Notes: generated by a model not told the origin, from the sequence alone. Shown: positions 1 to 8,621, numbered from the stretch's first letter. The stretch: DNA of 64,000 bases from Marinitoga litoralis (GCF_016908145.1 NZ_JAFBDI010000002.1:1-64000), one strand, 5' to 3'. Numbers and translations are program-made.

Positions 1-223
1 ACACTCCATTTAAAACCTTTCAATTTACTTCCTACTACTACATAAACAGTATCATTTTTCTCTTCTTTCCGTATTACAGAAACTTCAGATTTTTTAATTG
101 TTGTTGATAAGGAGTTAATCCATTAACTAAATGTAATCCTCTAGGCCAAAACATTACGCCACTTCTAGCAAAAACTTCAAATTCACCTGGAGTATTAGAA
201 AAATATACATATAAATTTTTCAT
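1..223 (-). pseudogene. Frameshifted small hypothetical gene, 3' end outside window
   Basis: The ATG at 223 follows a strong AGGAGG site (231-237). The first frame encodes 49 residues (starting MKNLYVYFSNTPGEF) and stops at 74-76. The -1 frame stays open from there to the window edge and reads as ordinary protein (SEVSVIRKEEKNDTVYVVV). The two frames join smoothly if one A is added to the run of six A on the coding strand at 90-95. I do not recognise the family. The break could be a real mutation, a sequencing error in a homopolymer, or slippage. The gene has its own consensus promoter, so it was or is expressed. Confidence 0.6.
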
Positions 224-292
224 TTGTCCTGCCTCCTAAATTTTTATTATAAGATTTTTGATACTATAAAAATAATTATTTATCCCTAAAGT

Positions 293-321
293 ATTATAAC
301 AATTTTATTATTTTATGTCAA
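293..321 (-). promoter_or_regulatory. Consensus sigma-A promoter for the gene starting at 223
   Basis: On the minus strand TTGACA (321-316) is followed after exactly 17 bases by TATAAT (298-293). Transcription would start near 286, about 60 bases before the ATG at 223. Confidence 0.75.
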
Positions 322-425
322 GTAATGCTAATTATGTTTATATTTTGTTATAACAGTTTTTGGTATATTTTTATATAGCAAACATAATTTTAAATATATT
401 GGTTTTTAATTTGTTTAGAAAAATA

Positions 426-452
426 AAACTCCCTGCAAAAAGCAGGGAGTTT
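426..452 (-). terminator. Intrinsic terminator of the GltD-like remnant
   Basis: A perfect 11-bp stem (AAACTCCCTGC / GCAGGGAGTTT) with a five-base loop lies six bases past the stop at 458. On the minus strand it is followed by a T-rich tract. Confidence 0.85.
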
Positions 453-457
453 ATCAA

Positions 458-784
458 TTATTTTTTATTTTTATCTTGATCATAACCTGTTAAATAAAAA
501 TCAATACCTTGTGCTGCCTTGTGTCCATCAGCAATACCATGGATAATATCTGGACCATGTACGTTATCTCCACCGGCGAATATCCATGGAAAACCAACAA
601 CATGATTATATCATCAGTCTTTATTCTTCCTCTAACGATTTCAATTTTTTCTTTGATTTCTTCTGGTAAGATGAATAATCAGGCATTTGACCTATAGTTT
701 CTACAACCATATCAGCTTCTATTTCTAATATTTGTGATTCATCATATTTTGGATTAAATCTTCTATTTTCATCGAATACAGTAT
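458..784 (-). pseudogene. Decayed 3' end of a GltD-like (NADPH-dependent glutamate synthase type) oxidoreductase
   Basis: Read in three frames, this stretch matches the C-terminal part of the intact gene at 60359-62206: RFNPKYDESQ, EIEAD, IGQMPDYS, then AGGD, HGPDIIHG, ADGHKAAQGIDFYLTGYD, ending at the stop 458-460. Against the intact copy there is a one-base deletion near 672 (TCATAC read as TCATC) and another near 610 (GATGAATAT read as GATGATAT), so no single frame spans it. The 5' part of the gene is missing. Sequence upstream of about 784 is unrelated to the intact copy. This is a partial, diverged paralogue and is not functional as an oxidoreductase. Confidence 0.85.
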
Positions 785-986
785 ATTGATTATTAACTCT
801 AAATGCATCTCTATTTAATGTTTTATCTATTTTTCTAGCTACATTTTCTGCTACCTGTTTTACATAATCTCCCGATGGACCAAGAAATACAAAGTTTAAC
901 GGATCTTTCTTATATAACAGAATTATAAAATCTGAAATTTTATTAAAATGATTTTTATTTATATCTATAATTATAGCTTTTTTCAT
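785..986 (-). pseudogene. 5' fragment of an unrelated gene joined to the GltD remnant
   Basis: An ATG at 986 with a GGGGG site opens a frame whose first roughly 68 residues do not match the GltD family. They then run directly into the remnant (NQYTV followed by FDENRRF), giving a chimeric 121-residue frame ending at 621. The segment FVFLGPSGDYVKQVAEN and NRDAFRV resembles the N-terminal region of AddB/PD-(D/E)XK-type nucleases. I offer that only as a weak resemblance. A deletion that fused the start of one gene to the end of another is the simplest reading. The frame may still be translated because start and ribosome site are intact. Confidence 0.5.
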
Positions 987-1125
987 AATTTACCCCCATC
1001 TTATAATTTATTTATATAATTATACCTTTTATTTCACCATATTTGCAATCTAATTATTAATTAGTATGGTATTTTTCTTTCTTTTATAATATGATATAAT
1101 TTAAAAAAATATACGGAGGATAAAA

Positions 1126-3294
1126 ATGTTTATAGATTTCTTATATAATTATAATTTAACAAAAGATCAAGAATATATAGCTAATGAATTAGAGAATTTT
1201 ATTTATAATTCACTAGATTTTATAATTATACAAGGTAGTGCTGGTACTGGTAAAACATTTTTAATATCTCAATATGCTAGATATTTATATAGAAAAAACA
1301 AAAATTTTGTAATTTTAGCTCCAACCGGAAGAGCTGCTAAGATTCTTAATGAAAAATCTAAATTTCAAACAAAAACAATTCATAGTGAAATATATAGTTT
1401 TTATGATAAAACAATAGATCTTGATAATGATGAAATTAAGGTATATTTCAAACTAAAAGATATATATTATAATAATACAATTTTTATAATAGATGAAAGC
1501 TCTATGATTTCTGATATGCAATTGTTAGATGAAAACCTTGTGTTTGGTAGCGGAAAATTACTTTCAGATTTAATTGAGTATATTAAAAACGGTTTGAATA
1601 ATAAGATAATATTTTTAGGGGATGAATATCAACTTCCACCAATTAACTCTAACTTTTCACCAGCTTTAAATAAAGAATATTTAGAAAAGAATTTTAATCT
1701 TAATGGAGAAAAGTTTTTTCTAAATGATATAGTAAGACAGAAAAAAAATAGTTTTATATTAAAAAATGCAAAAATACTAAAAAATCACATTGATAATAAA
1801 AAATTTTTTAATTTGAAATTTGAATATAGTAATGATTTTATAAAAATAGATGACTTTATTAATGACTATAATTTTAATAATCCAGGAAAAGATATTATAA
1901 TTACTTCAACAAATGAAAGAGCTATTAATTATAATAATAAAATTAGAAAAAAATTGGGATACAAAAACAATATAGAAATAGGAGATATTTTATTAAATAC
2001 AAAAAATGTATATTATAATAACATTACAGTATTTAATGGAGAATTTTTTAAAGTTATCGATATTATAAATCATGAAAAAAAAGATACTTTCATAGGAAAC
2101 AATGAACATATCATTCTAGAATTTTATGATTTGAAATTAAAAAATACTTTTTCAGGTGAAATTATAAAATTTAAAGTATTTGCTAATTCACTTTTTTCTA
2201 AATCTTCTAATATAGATTTTAATTTAAAAAAAGCTTTAATAAATTTTTGTATAGAAGATACATATAACCAAGAATATAATATTCAACATATTGATACAAA
2301 TCCATATTTTAACTCTTTGCAAGTAAAATATGGTTATGCTGTGACTGCACATAAAGCACAAGGTGGGGAGTGGGATAGAGTTTTTATTGATCCATATTAT
2401 TATAATTCTCCAAAAACTAAAGAATATTTTCAATGGTTATATACTTCGATTACCAGAGGGAAGGAGCGAATATATATTAAAGAATTACCTTTAAAAACTT
2501 TTCCACAAGACAAATTAAAAATTCAAAAGGATTTTGTATTAAAGGATAAAATCAAAATTTCTTATAATTTAATGTTTAATGATGTTGAATTAAGAAAATT
2601 ATATGAAGCTCTGGAACAAAAAATTTCAGAGTATTTATTTGAAATTATAGGTATTGAACATTTTCAATATCAAGAAGTATATTATATTAAAAGTAACAAT
2701 CATTATTTAAAAGTGCAATTATATTATAATAAGAATTATGAACCTACAAGATTAAAAATATTAGAAACAACAGATGAGAAAATAGCTTTTGATTTTTTAA
2801 ATATTTTTTATTCTCAAAATGAAAATTTAAATAATAAAAACAATATAGATAAATGTATAAAAATATATATTGATGGAAGCTATGATCATCAAAAAAGAAA
2901 ATTTGGTTCTGGTGTTGTGGTTTTAAGAGATGAAATAGAAAAATATTGGAAAGGTTATTACAATGAAGAATACATAAAACATAGAAATGTTGCTGGAGAA
3001 ATATATGCGGCATTATTAGCTTTTGAATATTCTAAAAAAGAGAATTTAAAATGTATAGAAATCAATTATGATTATGAAGGTATAGAAAAGTGGGCTTTAG
3101 GAATATGGAAAACAAACACATATTTATCAAAGTTATATAAAGAAAAATATGATTATTATTCTAAATATTATATAATTAAATTCAATAAAATAAAATCACA
3201 TTCTGGAGACAAATATAATGAATTAGCCGATGAATTAGCAAAAAAAGCTGTATTTGAAGACAATTACAATGTAAAATATGACATTGATATCTAA
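1126..3294 (+). CDS. RecD/Pif1-like SF1 helicase fused to an RNase HI domain
   Basis: A 722-residue cytoplasmic protein predicted to unwind nucleic acid and cut RNA in hybrids. Helicase motifs are in order: Walker A GSAGTGKT (37-44), LAPTGRA (64-70), DESS (123-126), GDEYQLPP (165-172), a late TAHKAQGGEWD (about 407-417) and TSITRGKE (about 440). From about residue 578 an RNase HI domain follows, with the four acidic positions visible: YIDGS (about 583), GEIYAA (about 625), YDYEG (about 650) and ELADELA (about 702). It lacks the long N-terminal region of RecD2. The start has GGAGG seven bases upstream, and TATAAT-like -10 boxes lie at 1085-1100. A nitroreductase follows 12 bases downstream. 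R-loop or hybrid removal is inferred from the fusion. Confidence 0.88.
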   Translation: MFIDFLYNYNLTKDQEYIANELENFIYNSLDFIIIQGSAGTGKTFLISQYARYLYRKNKNFVILAPTGRAAKILNEKSKFQTKTIHSEIYSFYDKTIDLDNDEIKVYFKLKDIYYNNTIFIIDESSMISDMQLLDENLVFGSGKLLSDLIEYIKNGLNNKIIFLGDEYQLPPINSNFSPALNKEYLEKNFNLNGEKFFLNDIVRQKKNSFILKNAKILKNHIDNKKFFNLKFEYSNDFIKIDDFINDYNFNNPGKDIIITSTNERAINYNNKIRKKLGYKNNIEIGDILLNTKNVYYNNITVFNGEFFKVIDIINHEKKDTFIGNNEHIILEFYDLKLKNTFSGEIIKFKVFANSLFSKSSNIDFNLKKALINFCIEDTYNQEYNIQHIDTNPYFNSLQVKYGYAVTAHKAQGGEWDRVFIDPYYYNSPKTKEYFQWLYTSITRGKERIYIKELPLKTFPQDKLKIQKDFVLKDKIKISYNLMFNDVELRKLYEALEQKISEYLFEIIGIEHFQYQEVYYIKSNNHYLKVQLYYNKNYEPTRLKILETTDEKIAFDFLNIFYSQNENLNNKNNIDKCIKIYIDGSYDHQKRKFGSGVVVLRDEIEKYWKGYYNEEYIKHRNVAGEIYAALLAFEYSKKENLKCIEINYDYEGIEKWALGIWKTNTYLSKLYKEKYDYYSKYYIIKFNKIKSHSGDKYNELADELAKKAVFEDNYNVKYDIDI

Positions 3295-3305
3295 GGAGGT
3301 GTAAT

Positions 3306-3866
3306 ATGAATATACAAGAACTAGCTAAAAAAAGAAAAACTGTTAGAAAATTTAATAATGTTATCCCGCCAATTGAAGATATAATATACGCTATAAACGT
3401 TGCAAAAGAAGCTCCTTCTGGGAAAAATGATCAGCCATGGTTATTTATGCTTATTTCTAATAATGAAGAAAAGAATAAAATTAGAGAAATATGCGAAAAA
3501 GGAGAAAAAGCATTTTACAAAAATTCCAAAGGAAGATTAAGAGAATGGTTAGACAAAATGGGGTTTTCTTGGAAAAAAGAATTTCTTTCTGATGCACCAT
3601 ATTTATTATTTGTATTTTCATATCAAATATCTCCTTTTTCAAAAGAATCTGTATGGTTATCAATAGGATATTTACTTTTAGCTTTAGAAGAAAAAGGTCT
3701 ATCTACAGTTACTTATACTCCTTCAAATTATAATGAAATTACAAATTTTATTGCACCACCTGAAAATTATAAATTAGAAGTTATACTTCCAATAGGTTAT
3801 TCTATAGATCCTAAACCCAAATACGAAAGAAAAAATATAGATGAAATTCTTATAATAAAAAAATGA
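3306..3866 (+). CDS. Nitroreductase-family FMN-dependent oxidoreductase
   Basis: A 186-residue protein of the nitroreductase fold, which reduces nitro or quinone-type compounds, or sometimes dehalogenates or processes flavins, using FMN and NAD(P)H. The N-terminus has the family signature RKTVRKF followed by APSGKNDQPW, the FMN-phosphate region. The C-terminal half has the usual hydrophobic dimer segment (SIGYLLLALEEKGLSTVTYTP) and IGY. The start has a strong AAGGAGGTG site and sits 12 bases after the helicase gene, so co-transcription is likely. The stop codon lies inside the downstream terminator stem. The actual substrate cannot be told from sequence. Confidence 0.85.
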   Translation: MNIQELAKKRKTVRKFNNVIPPIEDIIYAINVAKEAPSGKNDQPWLFMLISNNEEKNKIREICEKGEKAFYKNSKGRLREWLDKMGFSWKKEFLSDAPYLLFVFSYQISPFSKESVWLSIGYLLLALEEKGLSTVTYTPSNYNEITNFIAPPENYKLEVILPIGYSIDPKPKYERKNIDEILIIKK

Positions 3867-3884
3867 CACTAGCAAAGTGTCATT
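3861..3884. terminator. Bidirectional terminator between nitroreductase and moaB
   Basis: AAATGACACT and AGTGTCATTT form a 10-bp stem around a short loop, with a T run on the plus side and an A run on the other. The nitroreductase stop (3864-3866) is within the stem. The minus-strand moaB gene ends at 3889. Confidence 0.85.
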
Positions 3885-3888
3885 TTTA

Positions 3889-4374
3889 TTATGTTCTGGC
3901 ACAATCACCACCAATATTTTTTATTTTTTCAACAGCATGAGAAATTGCTGGTAATAATACATTCAAATTTTCTTTTACTGCTTTAGGACTACCTGGCAAA
4001 TTAATTATCAAAGTATTGTTTGCTACACCAACAACTGCTCTTGATAACATACCATGTGGAGTGTGTTTTAAAGCTTCTATGATCATAGCCATTTCCATTC
4101 CATATATTCGTCTTTCTATAACTTCTAAAGTCGCTTCAGGGGTTACATCTCTGGGAGTTAATCCTGTACCACCAGTGGTTAATATAATATCTACATCTTT
4201 TTTGATAATTTCTTTTAATTCCTTTACAATAATATCCTTTTCATCAGGTAATATCTTATAACCAACTAATTCACCGTTAATTGTATCCATGATTTCTTGA
4301 ATTACTTTTCCACTTAAGTCCTCTCTTTCGCCTTTAGATCCTTTATCACTTAAAGTTAATATAAAATATTTCAT
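3889..4374 (-). CDS. moaB: Molybdopterin adenylyltransferase-type protein MoaB/Mog
   Basis: A 161-residue protein of the MoaB/MogA fold, which adenylates molybdopterin before metal insertion. Visible motifs are LSDKGSKGERED near the N-terminus, TTGGTGLTPRDVTPEAT in the middle (the substrate-binding signature) and LPGSPKA near residue 130. The length is normal for the family. The start has an AGAGGTG site and overlaps moaC by 4 bases (ATGA). It is the last gene of a minus-strand run of seven that builds the pterin cofactor and imports molybdate or tungstate. In tungsten users MoaB commonly takes this role, which fits the Wtp transporter upstream. Confidence 0.92.
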   Translation of the reverse strand: MKYFILTLSDKGSKGEREDLSGKVIQEIMDTINGELVGYKILPDEKDIIVKELKEIIKKDVDIILTTGGTGLTPRDVTPEATLEVIERRIYGMEMAMIIEALKHTPHGMLSRAVVGVANNTLIINLPGSPKAVKENLNVLLPAISHAVEKIKNIGGDCART

Positions 4375-4847
4375 TTAATATCACCTCTTTTAAAATGACC
4401 ACTCTTACCACCAGATTTTTCTAATAAACATATATCTGAAATTTCCATTTCTTTATCTATCGATTTACACATATCGTATATTGTTAAAGCAGATAGACTT
4501 ACTGCTGTTAATGCTTCCATTTCTATCCCCGTTTTGGATTCCGTTTTTGCCATAGAGAATATCTCAATATTATCTTCATTTATTTTGAATTCAATATCTA
4601 TTTTTGAGATAAAAATATTATGACACATTGGTATTAGTTCTGATGTTTTTTTAGCTCCCATAATACCAGCTATTTTTGCAGTTGTTAAAACATTTCCTTT
4701 AGCGATTTCACCATTTATTATAGAGTTTATAGTTTCTTTTTTCATTTTTATTTTACCATATGCTTTTGCAATTCTTAAGGTAATATCCTTTTCTGATACA
4801 TCTACCATTTTTACATTTCCTTTTTCATCTAAATGTGTAAATTTCAT
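4371..4847 (-). CDS. moaC: Cyclic pyranopterin monophosphate synthase MoaC
   Basis: A 158-residue enzyme that, together with MoaA, converts GTP to cyclic pyranopterin monophosphate, the first step of molybdenum/tungsten cofactor synthesis. Signature stretches are MVDVSEKD, IPMCHNI, EMEALTAVS and LTIYDMCKS, ending in SGGKSGHFKR, all typical of MoaC. The ribosome site GGGGGG is made by the last two glycine codons of moaA, whose stop lies one base before the moaC start, so translation is coupled. It overlaps moaB by 4 bases. Length and motifs are complete. Confidence 0.95.
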   Translation of the reverse strand: MKFTHLDEKGNVKMVDVSEKDITLRIAKAYGKIKMKKETINSIINGEIAKGNVLTTAKIAGIMGAKKTSELIPMCHNIFISKIDIEFKINEDNIEIFSMAKTESKTGIEMEALTAVSLSALTIYDMCKSIDKEMEISDICLLEKSGGKSGHFKRGDIK

Positions 4848-4848
4848 C

Positions 4849-5790
4849 TTATCCCCCCATTTTATGCATAGGTGTTGTTTTTTTTATTTCTTTAAAATAA
4901 TGTTTTTGAGGTTTTTCAAAAACTGCCATTTTTATTTTTTCTTTTAATTCAATTTCATTATTAAAATATTCTTTTAGTGAAATATGATAATCATATGCAA
5001 GACATGGATAAATATCTCCATTAGCAGCAATTCTTATTTTATTGCATAATGAACAGAAATTATGAGTTATAGCAGATATAAAACCTATATATGAATTTAA
5101 TTCTTTTACAAAATAATACTTTGATGGTCCAATTCCAAAATTTTCTTTGTAAGGTATTAATGTATATTTTTCTGAAATTTTTGATTTTAATATATCTTCG
5201 CTTATAAAATCATCTTCATTATAATTTTTTCCAATAGGCATTAATTCAATAAATCTTATTGGTAATTTATATTTTGCTGCAAATTCTATTAATTCAAATA
5301 CCTCATTAAAATTTCTTTTTTGAATTACTGTATTTAATTTTACTTTTAATCCAATTTTTATAGATTTTTCTAAACCTTTAAGCACATTATTAAGGTCATC
5401 TCTTTTCGTAATATCTATGAATGTTTCTCTTTTTAGTGAATCTAAACTGAAATTAACGTTTTTTAACCCATTTTCTTTTAAATCTTTAGCTAAAAGTTCC
5501 ATAAAAGAACCATTTGTAGTAATACTAAATTCTCCAAAATAATAATGTATTATTTTGGCAATATCTATAATATCATTTCTAAGAGTTGGTTCTCCTCCTG
5601 TTAACCTAATATGTTTAAAATCCAACTCTTTTAAATTTTTTATTAATATCCTTATTTCATTTAAAGATAGTAATTCATTGTTTTGCATGAATTTTGCATC
5701 TTCACCCATGCAATAATTACATCTAAAGTTACATTTATCTGTAATAGATAATCTTACATAATTAATTTTCCTATTATACTTATCAATCAT
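4849..5790 (-). CDS. moaA: GTP 3',8-cyclase MoaA (radical SAM)
   Basis: A 313-residue radical SAM enzyme using two [4Fe-4S] clusters to cyclise GTP. The N-terminal cluster motif CNFRCNYC is at residues 20-27. RLTGGEPTLR follows, and the C-terminal cluster cysteines appear in NFCSLCNK and further on in YPC. The protein ends in Gly-Gly, as functional MoaA proteins do. I chose the ATG at 5790 over one at 5820 because GAGGT lies just upstream of it and the earlier start would overlap the transporter gene. It starts 6 bases after that gene's stop. The gene is complete with no missing key residue. Confidence 0.95.
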   Translation of the reverse strand: MIDKYNRKINYVRLSITDKCNFRCNYCMGEDAKFMQNNELLSLNEIRILIKNLKELDFKHIRLTGGEPTLRNDIIDIAKIIHYYFGEFSITTNGSFMELLAKDLKENGLKNVNFSLDSLKRETFIDITKRDDLNNVLKGLEKSIKIGLKVKLNTVIQKRNFNEVFELIEFAAKYKLPIRFIELMPIGKNYNEDDFISEDILKSKISEKYTLIPYKENFGIGPSKYYFVKELNSYIGFISAITHNFCSLCNKIRIAANGDIYPCLAYDYHISLKEYFNNEIELKEKIKMAVFEKPQKHYFKEIKKTTPMHKMGG

Positions 5791-5795
5791 ATATT

Positions 5796-6572
5796 TTACC
5801 TCGATTCTGTATATTTCCAAATATTTTGAATAATTCTAATTATCACAAAAATAATCATAGACATAATAAATATTAAAGCAGTTATAGCTAAAGCTTCTTT
5901 AAGTCCATAGCCTTGAAATTTATCGTATGTGAGAACTGATAATGTCATAGGATAATAGGCTAAAATAGCAACAGCACCAAATTCAGAAATGCCTCTAGCC
6001 CACATTAATAATGATCCTGTAATAATATCATGTTTAACCATTGGAAGAGCTACATAAAAAAATACTTTAAATGGTGATGCACCTAATGATCTAGCGACTT
6101 TTTCGTATCTAATATCAATTTTTTTAAATCCCTCTTTTACTGAATTTACTAAAATACTAAAACTCAAAAATCCCATCGCTGCTACAACACCCCAAAAAGT
6201 ATGAACAAAAGAAATTCCTAACAAGGAAGCTCCTTTTCCAATTAAAGATGATCTACCTAATGTCATTAATAACGCTATACCAGCTGCTGTATGTGGAATA
6301 GTTTGTGGAATATCAATTATAGCTTCGAATAAACTTTTAAAAGGAAAATTATATCTTGTTAATGCATATGCAAAAGGTATTCCAAATAATATAGAAATAA
6401 TTGTTGCAATTAAAGCTGCTAAAAAAGTTGTTTTTACAGCGTTTAAAAATTCTGGAGATTTAGAAATTTCAAATAATAATTGATAATCAACATTTAAAAA
6501 AACTGTGATAAAAGGTAAAATTATAAGTATAACAAAAACTAAACTAATAGTTATAATTATATTCTTGAACAT
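5796..6572 (-). CDS. wtpB: Tungstate/molybdate ABC transporter permease
   Basis: A 258-residue inner-membrane permease with about six hydrophobic segments. It carries the cytoplasmic EAA-type loop (KVARSLGASPFKVFFYVALP), where the ATPase docks, followed by RGISEFGA, as in ModB/WtpB/CysU permeases. The ATG at 6572 is chosen because GGAGG precedes it by six bases. This gives a 29-base overlap with the ATPase gene (6544). The gene sits between wtpC and moaA in the cofactor operon. The WtpA-type binding protein next to it points to tungstate/molybdate rather than sulfate as substrate. Confidence 0.88.
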   Translation of the reverse strand: MFKNIIITISLVFVILIILPFITVFLNVDYQLLFEISKSPEFLNAVKTTFLAALIATIISILFGIPFAYALTRYNFPFKSLFEAIIDIPQTIPHTAAGIALLMTLGRSSLIGKGASLLGISFVHTFWGVVAAMGFLSFSILVNSVKEGFKKIDIRYEKVARSLGASPFKVFFYVALPMVKHDIITGSLLMWARGISEFGAVAILAYYPMTLSVLTYDKFQGYGLKEALAITALIFIMSMIIFVIIRIIQNIWKYTESR

Positions 6573-7203
6573 TTTCTTCCTCCATAAGAATACCATTTTT
6601 TATTTTAAAAATTCTGCTATCATTAATTATTTCATTTTTATCATGTGTTACATGAATTGTAGTTAAATTGTATTCTAAATTCAATTCATGTAATAATTTT
6701 AATATGTCTGTTTTTGTATCTTGATCTAAAGCCGATAACGGCTCATCTAATAAAAGAATTCTAGGTTTAATAACCAATGCTCTAGCTAAAGCAACTCTTT
6801 GTTTTTCTCCACCTGATAAGTTTTGTATTTTCCTATCTAAAAGGTGTTTAATACCTAACTTATTTATAATATATTCAAAAAAACTATAATCATTTATTTT
6901 TTTCATTTTTAAACCAAATTCTATATTTTTTTTCACGTTTAAATGAGGAAATAAATGATAATTTTGATACATAAATCCTACATTCCTTTTTTCTGGAGAT
7001 ATTTTATTCATATTAAAATTATCAAATTTTATTTCTCCTGATTCAGGAGTAACAAAACCAGCTATACATTCTAATAATAGTGTTTTTCCTGAACCTGTAG
7101 GTCCTATAATATATACATATTCCCCTGATTTTATAGAAAAGTAATCAATTTTTAATCTAAAATTATCAACCTTTATTATTAGATTTTTTATATCTAAATT
7201 CAA
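6544..7203 (-). CDS. wtpC: Tungstate/molybdate ABC transporter ATP-binding protein
   Basis: A 219-residue ATPase with Walker A GPTGSGKT (about 36-43), signature LSGGEKQRVALARAL, Walker B LLLDEP and the switch His in IHVTHD. At 219 residues it lacks the C-terminal TOBE/mop domain of many ModC or WtpC proteins, so substrate-dependent feedback through that domain is not expected. It starts with TTG at 7203, preceded by GGAGGTATTAAT that overlaps the end of wtpA (whose stop is 7205-7207). It powers uptake through the WtpB permease encoded next. Confidence 0.88.
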   Translation of the reverse strand: MNLDIKNLIIKVDNFRLKIDYFSIKSGEYVYIIGPTGSGKTLLLECIAGFVTPESGEIKFDNFNMNKISPEKRNVGFMYQNYHLFPHLNVKKNIEFGLKMKKINDYSFFEYIINKLGIKHLLDRKIQNLSGGEKQRVALARALVIKPRILLLDEPLSALDQDTKTDILKLLHELNLEYNLTTIHVTHDKNEIINDSRIFKIKNGILMEEENVQEYNYNY

Positions 7204-7204
7204 A

Positions 7205-8122
7205 TTAATACCTCCATATTTTTTTTAATTCATTTGGAATATTATTAGGATTATCGACATTTACAAATAATTCCATACCTTTTTCTTTAAATATTCTTTT
7301 TCCTTCATCAGAATACATGAATTTAATAAATTCAATAGCTTCATTTTTATTATTTGCATTTTTTGGAATAGTAAAACTATAATTAATAGATTTACCATAT
7401 ATTTTTGTTTTTTCTCCATTTTTTCCTGGAACTTCTATAAATGTTTTATTATAATTTTCTTCAAAATTTACAGATGATAAATTTATTTCATCAGGAAATT
7501 CTATATATTTTAAATTATGTTGAATGGCATTTGATTTGTATAAAAAAGCATAATCCATTTCGGTTGCTTCTAAATATGCAATTAAATCTATAGACTTTTT
7601 TAATATCATTCTATTTTTAGAATTTAAAAAATTGTTATATAGTCCATTTAGATTATAATATTTTTCAGCTAATTGCATAGCCATTAAAGTTCTATAACCT
7701 GCAGGGTCTAAGTCAGGATTTGAATGTCCAAAGATAACCCCCTTATTAAAAATAACCTTATACCAATTATCTTTATTTATTTCTTCACTATATTTTGAAT
7801 TCTCTGTATATCCTAAAACCATGCTATTATTTGAAAAAATCACATTGAAATTTGCATATTCAGGATATAAAAAACTTGGAATTATTGTATAATCTGCTAC
7901 AAAAGCTAAATCAGCCATTTGACCTAATTCTGTAATTTTTCTTACTACAACTAAACTACCAGAACTCATTAATTGAACTTCCACATCAGGATTATTTTTT
8001 TCAAATTCTATTGCTATAGCTTTTAATACATTAGTTAAAGAACCAGCATGAAAAATGATCAATTTCTTGGAAAATGAAATCATAGTTAAAATAATAAATA
8101 AGAATAAAAAAATTTTTTTCAT
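7205..8122 (-). CDS. wtpA: Tungstate/molybdate-binding periplasmic protein WtpA
   Basis: A 305-residue exported binding protein. A hydrophobic signal (FLFLFIILTMISFS) precedes IIFHAGSL. The WtpA/ModA-like pattern continues with SSGSLVVVRKITELG, FVADYTIIPSF, PEYANF, NWYKVIF, and DLDPAGYRTLMAMQLAEKYY, which closely follows the archaeal WtpA type rather than E. coli ModA. WtpA proteins bind tungstate and molybdate tightly. No lipobox cysteine is visible after the signal, so it may be free or held by the signal anchor. Its start overlaps the MOSC gene's stop by 4 bases (ATGA). Confidence 0.9.
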   Translation of the reverse strand: MKKIFLFLFIILTMISFSKKLIIFHAGSLTNVLKAIAIEFEKNNPDVEVQLMSSGSLVVVRKITELGQMADLAFVADYTIIPSFLYPEYANFNVIFSNNSMVLGYTENSKYSEEINKDNWYKVIFNKGVIFGHSNPDLDPAGYRTLMAMQLAEKYYNLNGLYNNFLNSKNRMILKKSIDLIAYLEATEMDYAFLYKSNAIQHNLKYIEFPDEINLSSVNFEENYNKTFIEVPGKNGEKTKIYGKSINYSFTIPKNANNKNEAIEFIKFMYSDEGKRIFKEKGMELFVNVDNPNNIPNELKKIWRY

Positions 8123-8583
8123 CTTACATTTTCCTCCACAAAATCATTACTAAAAAATATTACTTCATCTCCAACTTTTATTTTTCCACCTTTTAATACC
8201 TTTAAAAATATTCCTTCTAATGGCATTACACATTTTCCAATAGTTTGAGATATTGCACATGATGTATGGCATTCTTTTCCAATTTGAGTTATTTCTAGTA
8301 ATGTATCACCAATTTTCACTTTTGTACCTATAGGAAGTTTATAAATATCCCCGTTTTTTATGGTGATATTTTCTGCGAAATCACCATAATTTAATTCATA
8401 ACCATATTTTCGCATCTTATCTATACTCTCTTCTGATAGCATTGAGATTTGTCTATGCCAATTTCCTGCATGAGCATCGCCTTCAATTCCCCAATTTTCT
8501 TTTAAAATTGCATATTCAATTGGTTCTTTAGTAACTCCCTTTTTTCTTGAAATATTAATAGAAACAACATATGAATTAAGCAT
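8119..8583 (-). CDS. MOSC-domain protein
   Basis: A 154-residue stand-alone MOSC domain, related to the C-terminus of molybdenum-cofactor sulfurases. Family features are IEGDAHAGNWHRQIS near residue 37, GDFAENI in the middle and the conserved cysteine region GKECHTSC near residue 105. Small bacterial MOSC proteins are usually found with moa/mog genes and are thought to carry or transfer sulfur to the metal-pterin site, but the exact reaction is unproven. It is first in the seven-gene minus-strand operon and has a GGGGGG ribosome site. TATAAT at 8627-8622 with a weak TTTGTA 17 bases upstream may be its promoter. Confidence 0.85.
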   Translation of the reverse strand: MLNSYVVSINISRKKGVTKEPIEYAILKENWGIEGDAHAGNWHRQISMLSEESIDKMRKYGYELNYGDFAENITIKNGDIYKLPIGTKVKIGDTLLEITQIGKECHTSCAISQTIGKCVMPLEGIFLKVLKGGKIKVGDEVIFFSNDFVEENVR

Positions 8584-8621
8584 AAATACCCCCCTTGAAA
8601 AAAAATAATAATTTCAAACTA

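Noticed and set aside
509-697. Plus-strand frame overlapping the GltD-like remnant
   Set aside because: It has no ribosome site, and the opposite strand carries clear homology to a real gene.
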